Source: Planctomycetota bacterium | GTDB lineage: Bacteria > Planctomycetota > UBA8742 > UBA2392 | NCBI GenBank assembly: GCA_020845475.1 | Contig: JADLFN010000016.1 | Location: 1 to 64,000 of the forward strand | DNA: 64,000 nucleotides | Direction: 5' to 3' | Shown here: in pieces, positions 59,065-64,000 of the stretch | How positions within the stretch are numbered: the first letter of the stretch is position 1 | Layout of the letters: every line of letters begins with the position of its first letter | The notes under the pieces: generated by a model | Told to the model about the DNA's origin: nothing | The model's database searches: none | Seen by the model: the letters and a program-made list of their open reading frames with translations, nothing else | Position numbers and translations under genes: made by a program

Positions 59065-61347
59065 GTGAACAAAGCCGCGCTGATTTCATTCATTCCTCTG
59101 CTGGCCGCCCTGGTGGTGGTCTTCTGGCTCGACCCGCGCACGCCGCAGTACCGATCGAGCTACGATCCGGCGGCGGCAGACAGCAGCATCGCGAACTGGT
59201 TCAGCCACCTCAATGAGTGGCCGCGCGCGCCTCGTTATGACTTTTTTGATTTCGACGCGGCCACGGGGCGCACCAGGCCAGTGGGCAAACCCGAATTCGC
59301 GCAGAAGTACGCTTTTGGAAAATATCGTTATGCGCTCGACGTGCAGATTCGCGAGGACCGCCTTTATTACGTGAGCTGGGGCGTGGACGAGCAGCAGCGC
59401 GGCGGTGCCTGGACCGCCGTAGGCGAGGGCACGCGCCAGCCTGACGGTCGCTGGTTCACCGTCTGGTCTTGCCTTGACCTCACGGAACTTGGCTCCAACG
59501 GCGGCGGCGCGTGGCTTGAATTCAGCCCCGACATGCGACGAATTTTCGTTCGCTACTACCACGATACGCTGCCCTTTGGCTCAGCCGCCATTGAAGAAGG
59601 CGAAGCCGAGGCGCTGCCCCTGCCACCGGAACGCAAGCTGGAAGGCCGCATCTTCACCTACGAAGAAACGCTGCCCCAGCTTGGCGATAAGCCCTTTGTG
59701 CTTGTGGGCCGCGTCGTGGACCAGCACGGCCAGGGCGTCGCCGCCGCGGCCGTGAAACGCCGCGCCGCCGGCCGCATTGAAACCCACAGCGACGCGCGCG
59801 GCTTCTTTCGCCTTGAACTGGAAAAGATTGAGCAGTTGACGCTGGTGTGCGCGGGAAAGCTGGGCTATGCCAACGGCGCAATCACACTTGACCAGCAAAC
59901 CGCGTTTGCCGCGGTGGGCGCGCAGAACGGCCAAACGGCGCTGGCCACAATCGTGCTTCACAAGAGCGATGACGTTGACCATCGCAACTATGAATACACC
60001 CCGCCGCAGAGGCTGGAACGCAGCGGCGCCACTGAGCGCTATGCGGCGGACAAGCACCTTTACTGCGGCAACTGCCACCGTGGAACCTATGACGAATGGA
60101 AAACGTCGCGCCACGCGACCATGGCCAAGAACCCGCTGACATCGCGCGCGTTTTCGCACGACGCCATGCCCGTGGCCCTAGTTCGCGGCGACACCACGGA
60201 TAATTGCACGCCCTGCCATTCGCCGAGCCTGGCCTCAACGCTGCACTCGTTCAACCTCAACGGCATGACGCTGCTTGATGCAACGGGCGTGCACCTTGAG
60301 GGCAACCACTGCGATTTCTGCCACAAGATTGAAGCCGTCACCGACCCGTTCAAGCCCGGGCTCGCGGGCTCGGTGCGTCTGCTGCGTCCCAACCCCGCCG
60401 ATGAACGCGTGCCGGGCAAGGTCAAGCGCGTGTTTGGCCCCCTGCCCGACGTGACCTACCTGTTTATGGGCGCCTCGTATAACCCCTTGTTCCAGACGGG
60501 CGCGCTTTGCGCAGGCTGCCACGAGCACAAGCTCGAAAACGGCATTGCCGGCCAGGGCACTTACAGTGAATGGAAGCAGACGAAGTACGCCCAGCCCGGT
60601 GCGGACTACAAGGAGTGCCAGGCCTGCCACATGCCCGTTTATTCGCCGCAGGCACCCAAGCCGATCCGCATGCCCGACGGCAGCCTTTTCACGCCTCCGA
60701 GCGCAGTGACCAACGACGAGCGCAAGAACAACGGGCGCGAGATCGCCATTTCCGGCACACGTTACCGCCCGTTTCATGAGGGCCACCGCCACGATTTCCC
60801 CGGCAGCGACAGCGCCTCGATGATGTCACAAGCGATTGCGATGCGCGTTGAAACGCGCCGCGACGGCGACAGCCTGCTCGTTGATGTCACGCTCGAGAAC
60901 ACGGGTGCCGGACATGCGCTGCCATCGGGCCACGGGCTGAAGCGGCTGGTGCTCGTTGTAACGGGACGGCAGCGCGCCGCAGAAGTGTTCGATGGCGCCA
61001 GGATGCTGCCGCCGGAAGAAAGCCTCGAGGGCGAAGTACGCTCCGGCGTCGTGATTGGCCGTCGCTTCTTTGGACAGAGTGCCGCCGAAGCAGCCTCAAG
61101 CGCGCGCGGCGGCGCGGCAAACTGGGCTGTACCTTATTGGCGCGCGCAGCACCTGGAAAGCGATACCCGCCTGTGGCCAGGCAAACCGCAAACCTATAAC
61201 TTCAGGCTTACCGGCGCAGAGAACGCTCAGGTGAAGCTGATCTACCGTCGCGCATCGCCAACCTGGCTGCGCGAGCTGGGACTTTCGCCCAAGGAAGGAA
61301 CGGCGGGTGCCGCGCCGCTGGACACAATTGTTGCGCAATGGCGCTAA
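59065..61347 (+). CDS. Pentaheme c-type cytochrome with N-terminal anchor and carboxypeptidase-regulatory-like domain
   Basis: A 760-residue protein starting at GTG. The N-terminus is a signal anchor (ALISFIPLLAALVVVFWL). Residues about 205-290 form a CarboxypepD_reg-like Ig fold (LVGRVVDQHGQGVAAAAVKRR, DARGFFRLELEKIEQLTL). Five haem motifs follow: CGNCH at 334, CTPCH at 381, CDFCH at 416, CAGCH at 482 and CQACH at 518, in the arrangement of cytochrome c554-like multihaem proteins. A beta-rich C-terminal domain of about 200 residues follows. It should be exported and carry electrons in the periplasm; its redox partner is not evident. Confidence 0.9.
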   Translation: MNKAALISFIPLLAALVVVFWLDPRTPQYRSSYDPAAADSSIANWFSHLNEWPRAPRYDFFDFDAATGRTRPVGKPEFAQKYAFGKYRYALDVQIREDRLYYVSWGVDEQQRGGAWTAVGEGTRQPDGRWFTVWSCLDLTELGSNGGGAWLEFSPDMRRIFVRYYHDTLPFGSAAIEEGEAEALPLPPERKLEGRIFTYEETLPQLGDKPFVLVGRVVDQHGQGVAAAAVKRRAAGRIETHSDARGFFRLELEKIEQLTLVCAGKLGYANGAITLDQQTAFAAVGAQNGQTALATIVLHKSDDVDHRNYEYTPPQRLERSGATERYAADKHLYCGNCHRGTYDEWKTSRHATMAKNPLTSRAFSHDAMPVALVRGDTTDNCTPCHSPSLASTLHSFNLNGMTLLDATGVHLEGNHCDFCHKIEAVTDPFKPGLAGSVRLLRPNPADERVPGKVKRVFGPLPDVTYLFMGASYNPLFQTGALCAGCHEHKLENGIAGQGTYSEWKQTKYAQPGADYKECQACHMPVYSPQAPKPIRMPDGSLFTPPSAVTNDERKNNGREIAISGTRYRPFHEGHRHDFPGSDSASMMSQAIAMRVETRRDGDSLLVDVTLENTGAGHALPSGHGLKRLVLVVTGRQRAAEVFDGARMLPPEESLEGEVRSGVVIGRRFFGQSAAEAASSARGGAANWAVPYWRAQHLESDTRLWPGKPQTYNFRLTGAENAQVKLIYRRASPTWLRELGLSPKEGTAGAAPLDTIVAQWR

Positions 61348-61414
61348 CGCCATTCTTGCGGCCATGATGCCGCCCCCCTATGCTGCCCCGCCTCTTTAGG
61401 GAAGATCCCGCGAA

Positions 61415-62332
61415 ATGACGCGCGCTGTTTTCATCCTGATCGCCTGCCTGTTCGCGCCCGCACTATTGGCGCAGGACGACGACCTGCCGCGCTTTGAGAT
61501 CAAGCGCCGCGGCGGCGGCGAGGAAGCGCGCCACGGCAGCGAGACTTCACGCTTCCGCGAAACCGGCATCAAGGAATTCGGCGTCACTTATGCGGTGTTC
61601 TACACGCTGCGTTCTTACAACGTCACGGACATCCACGGTCTCGACAACCAGTGGTCAAGCGTCTGGGCCAAGAGTTTTGATTTCTTCGGGCTGGGTTTCC
61701 AGACCAGCATCGAGTACCGCTTCGCGCCCGATTGGCGTATCAACCTCATGCCCCGCGCCGATGTGGCCTACGGCATCCTGAACGAGCCGCGGCATGTGGA
61801 GCACTCGCTGCAGAAATTGCCGTTCAACCGCAATTACCGCGGCGCCTACGACATCCAGAAAATCTCGGTTGACCTGAGATTTGAGTTCGCGATGCGCTGG
61901 CGCTATCTGTGGTTTGTGCAGGACTTCCAGGCGTTTTTGGCCTGGCGGCGTGTTGAAATCCGTGCCTATGACAGTGATTACGAGGACGACCAGTTCGGCA
62001 AGCTCGACCTGATCAAAGATCGCGAGCGCGTGGACTGGGAGCACATCTACATGTTCGGCGCGGGCGCCGGCATCGGCTTTGAGTGGTTTTTTCTCGACGA
62101 AAGCTACCGATTCGTCACGCTTGCCCTGTGGCGGCCCTATTCAAGCCTGAGTTTCCGCAACCGCAGCGGCCTGACCAACGGCATAGAGCTCGTGATCCGC
62201 TCCACCAATTTTGATATCACCGACCAGCTCGGCCTCTACTTCGAAATCTCCGGCCAGGCCTTCCTGCCGGTGGAACACCGCTTCAACACCATCTTCTTCA
62301 CCAAGTTCAGCGTCGGCGTGCGCTTCAGATAA
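61415..62332 (+). CDS. Outer-membrane beta-barrel protein of unknown function
   Basis: A 305-residue protein with signal peptide (MTRAVFILIACLFAPALLAQ). The mature sequence shows alternating amphipathic strands (GLGFQTSIEYRF, FEFAMRWRYLWFV, LYFEISGQAFL) and ends in FSVGVRFR, with the penultimate Phe typical of barrels. Same size and general character as the barrel at 16921-17820 but not obviously homologous. It starts 67 bases after the pentaheme cytochrome in the same direction and may be cotranscribed. Confidence 0.78.
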   Translation: MTRAVFILIACLFAPALLAQDDDLPRFEIKRRGGGEEARHGSETSRFRETGIKEFGVTYAVFYTLRSYNVTDIHGLDNQWSSVWAKSFDFFGLGFQTSIEYRFAPDWRINLMPRADVAYGILNEPRHVEHSLQKLPFNRNYRGAYDIQKISVDLRFEFAMRWRYLWFVQDFQAFLAWRRVEIRAYDSDYEDDQFGKLDLIKDRERVDWEHIYMFGAGAGIGFEWFFLDESYRFVTLALWRPYSSLSFRNRSGLTNGIELVIRSTNFDITDQLGLYFEISGQAFLPVEHRFNTIFFTKFSVGVRFR

Positions 62333-62364
62333 CGCGAAATCGCCGTCGCTGCTAGACTCGCGCT

Positions 62365-64000
62365 ATGCGGGGATATCGCGTCTGGTTCAAAAACGCTGAC
62401 AAAGTGGCGCAGGCTTCGCCGGGTGAGAACCTGTTGCGCCTGGCGCAGCGTGTGGGCGTGCACATTGACAGCTCCTGCGGCGGCAATGGCTCTTGCAAGC
62501 AATGCCGCGTGCGCGTGTGCAAAGGCCCGTTTCCGGAGAAAATGCTCGTTTCCGACCCCGCGCGCTTTGTTGACGCGTCAACAGGCGCACCCGTTGCGCC
62601 CTGTGAAGTCGTGGGCGGCGAGGGGCTGCACCTGGCCTGCCGCGGCGCGGTCATGGGCGATCTCGTCATCGAGGCCATGCCGCGCGTCAACCAGATGCGC
62701 ACGCTGGTGCGCAAGCAGCTCAAGGGTCAGAAGGTCGCCGTCGATCGCCCCGACCTCGCGCGCGGCTCCCTCGTCGCCGCCGTGGACATGGGCAGCACCA
62801 CGTTGGCGGGCTACCTGATCGACCTCGAAACTGGCGAAATCTTCGCCCAGGCCTCGCGCGAGAACAGCCAGATTCCCTTTGGCGGCGACATCCTCACGCG
62901 CGTCTCGCACACCGAGCGCTACAAAGACGGCGCGACTGCGCTGAAGCGGCTGGCGCGCGAAGACGTGAATGCCGTGCTTGAACTCTTGACGCGTCAAGCG
63001 GGCGGGCACCCAATTGCCAGCGTGGCACTGTGCGGCAACAGCGTGATCCAGTCGCTGTTCATGGGCTGGGATGTGCTGCGCCTTGGCAGCCATCCCTTCG
63101 AGCCCGAGAGTGTCGCGCCGCAGTTGCTCAAAGGCCGCGATCTTGACCTGTCAAGCGTGCCCGACGCGGAGGTGTACGTCTTCCCGCTCGAGGCGGGTTT
63201 CATCGGCGGGGACAACGTGGCGGCGATCCTGGCCACGAATCTTGACCAATTGGACGGCCTTGCGCTGCTCATGGACATCGGCACCAACGCCGAGATCGTC
63301 TGCGGCGGGCGCGAAAGGCTGCTCGTCGGCTCCACCCCCACCGGCCCGGCCTTCGAAGGTGGGCAGATGCAATTCGGCATGCGCGCTTCCCGCGGCGCCA
63401 TTGACAGCGTGCAGTGGCTGCCCGACAAAACGCGCACGGTGTTGACCACGATCGGCGGGCAAACGCCCGTGGGCATCTGCGGCAGCGGCATCATTGATTG
63501 CCTGGCGGCGCTGTGGCGCGCGGGCATGTGCGACCAGGACGGCAAGCTGCTCGACAGCCGCTTCACGCGCGAGAACGCGCAAGGCATGCGCGAAGTCGTG
63601 CTCGTGGGGCCCAAGGCCGAGGCCGTGAGCCCCGATGGCGTCATCTTTCTTGCAAACCAGGACATCGTGTTCACGCAAAAAGACGTGCGCGAGCTGCAAC
63701 TGGCCAAAGCCGCGCTGGCCACGGGCGAGGAACTGATGCTCAAGAAGTTCGGTCGTGAGCCGGATAAAATCATCCTCGCGGGCGGATTCGGCAGCTACCT
63801 CGACGTCGAAAGCGCGATCGCCATTGGCCTGATCCCCGACATGCCGCGCGAGAAAATTGAAGTCGCCGGCAACAGCGCGGGCCTCGGCGCATGCATGGTC
63901 GCGGCTTCGCTCAAAGCCCGCGCCCACGCTGAAAAACTCGCACGCAGCACGGTGCACGTGCCCCTGCCCGACGAGCCGGAGTTCCAGGATTTGCTTTTGC
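62365..64000 (+). CDS. Ferredoxin-ASKHA protein, reductive activator of corrinoid enzymes (RACE-like), 3-prime truncated by the window
   Basis: At least 545 residues, open at the window end. The N-terminus is a plant-type [2Fe-2S] domain with Cys38, Cys44, Cys47 (CGGNGSCKQC) and a later Cys (LACRGAVMG). The ASKHA ATPase part starts LVAAVDMGSTTLAGYLIDL and continues with CGNSVIQSLFMGW, LLMDIGTNAEIVCGG and FIGGDNVAAILAT. This is the DUF4445/RACE family, which reduces Co(II)-corrinoids back to Co(I) for methyltransferase systems. No corrinoid protein or methyltransferase is in the window. Three TTGACNNGTCAA palindromes lie within 600 bases of it. Confidence 0.9.
   Translation, partial: MRGYRVWFKNADKVAQASPGENLLRLAQRVGVHIDSSCGGNGSCKQCRVRVCKGPFPEKMLVSDPARFVDASTGAPVAPCEVVGGEGLHLACRGAVMGDLVIEAMPRVNQMRTLVRKQLKGQKVAVDRPDLARGSLVAAVDMGSTTLAGYLIDLETGEIFAQASRENSQIPFGGDILTRVSHTERYKDGATALKRLAREDVNAVLELLTRQAGGHPIASVALCGNSVIQSLFMGWDVLRLGSHPFEPESVAPQLLKGRDLDLSSVPDAEVYVFPLEAGFIGGDNVAAILATNLDQLDGLALLMDIGTNAEIVCGGRERLLVGSTPTGPAFEGGQMQFGMRASRGAIDSVQWLPDKTRTVLTTIGGQTPVGICGSGIIDCLAALWRAGMCDQDGKLLDSRFTRENAQGMREVVLVGPKAEAVSPDGVIFLANQDIVFTQKDVRELQLAKAALATGEELMLKKFGREPDKIILAGGFGSYLDVESAIAIGLIPDMPREKIEVAGNSAGLGACMVAASLKARAHAEKLARSTVHVPLPDEPEFQDLLL
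62570..62581. repeat. Palindrome TTGACGCGTCAA, site 6
   Basis: Extends to a 14-bp palindrome GTTGACGCGTCAAC. Reads Val-Asp-Ala-Ser-Thr in the ASKHA gene, a different frame from the other in-gene sites. Confidence 0.8.
62986..62997. repeat. Palindrome TTGACGCGTCAA, site 7
   Basis: Perfect copy, read in frame as Leu-Thr-Arg-Gln in the ASKHA gene. Confidence 0.85.
63143..63154. repeat. Near-palindrome TTGACCTGTCAA, site 8
   Basis: Same TTGAC/GTCAA arms with a CT centre, read as Leu-Asp-Leu-Ser-Ser in the ASKHA gene. Confidence 0.65.

Noticed and set aside
7306-63154. TTGAC motifs as promoter -35 boxes
   Set aside because: They are in the middle of genes, are palindromic with GTCAA, and have no matching -10 element at 17 bases.

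Overview
The window is 64 kb of GC-rich (by eye a little above 60 percent), densely packed bacterial chromosome with about 58 real genes. It holds no rRNA, recognisable tRNA, prophage, integron or CRISPR array. Outer-membrane-type beta-barrels, lipoproteins, an AsmA-like assembly protein, a long-form SdhA, a Chlamydia-PMP-like repeat protein and polysaccharide enzymes point to a Gram-negative, respiring, free-living bacterium. The PMP-like protein and the style of the intergenic palindromes suggest a PVC/Planctomycetota-like lineage; this is inference only.

Layout. 0-10 kb: tail of a REP-associated transposase, sdhA, a large PMP-type surface protein, a chromate transporter, and an ABC exporter/MFS operon. 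10-20 kb: DUF58 protein, rlmN, rsmD with a 1331-residue AsmA-like protein, a barrel, and an HD phosphohydrolase with seven-helix membrane domain. 20-27 kb: ferritin-like protein, class III cyclase, manA, pilT, cysteine desulfurase, Nif3. 27.9-30.4 kb: modABC, with non-ATG starts. 30.5-36.2 kb: an orphan DNA methyltransferase, a coiled-coil protein, a bacterioferritin-like protein, a solitary nuoN, and truD. 36.5-41 kb: YoaK, CorA and three tandem parvulins, then arfB. 41-46 kb: the overlapping operon C45 hydrolase-hemW-trypsin-like lipoprotein, and lspA-pyrD. 46.3-54.9 kb: a glycan locus with four paralogous GT2 enzymes, a GT9, a GT4, UDP-glucuronate decarboxylase and an epimerase. 55-59 kb: sdhB, far from sdhA, and three unknown envelope proteins. 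59-64 kb: a pentaheme cytochrome, a barrel, and a truncated ASKHA/ferredoxin corrinoid activator.

The most unusual content is not a gene cluster. The intergenic spaces hold several unrelated families of long imperfect palindromes. Some are built of 7-10 bp tandem units, some are REP hairpins, and one lies nested inside another. Many abut start codons or supply stop codons of the flanking genes. Separately, a 12-bp palindrome TTGACNNGTCAA occurs eight times, seven of them wholly inside coding sequence, where a rough calculation expects well under one. It resembles a matS-like or HIP-like genome-wide site.
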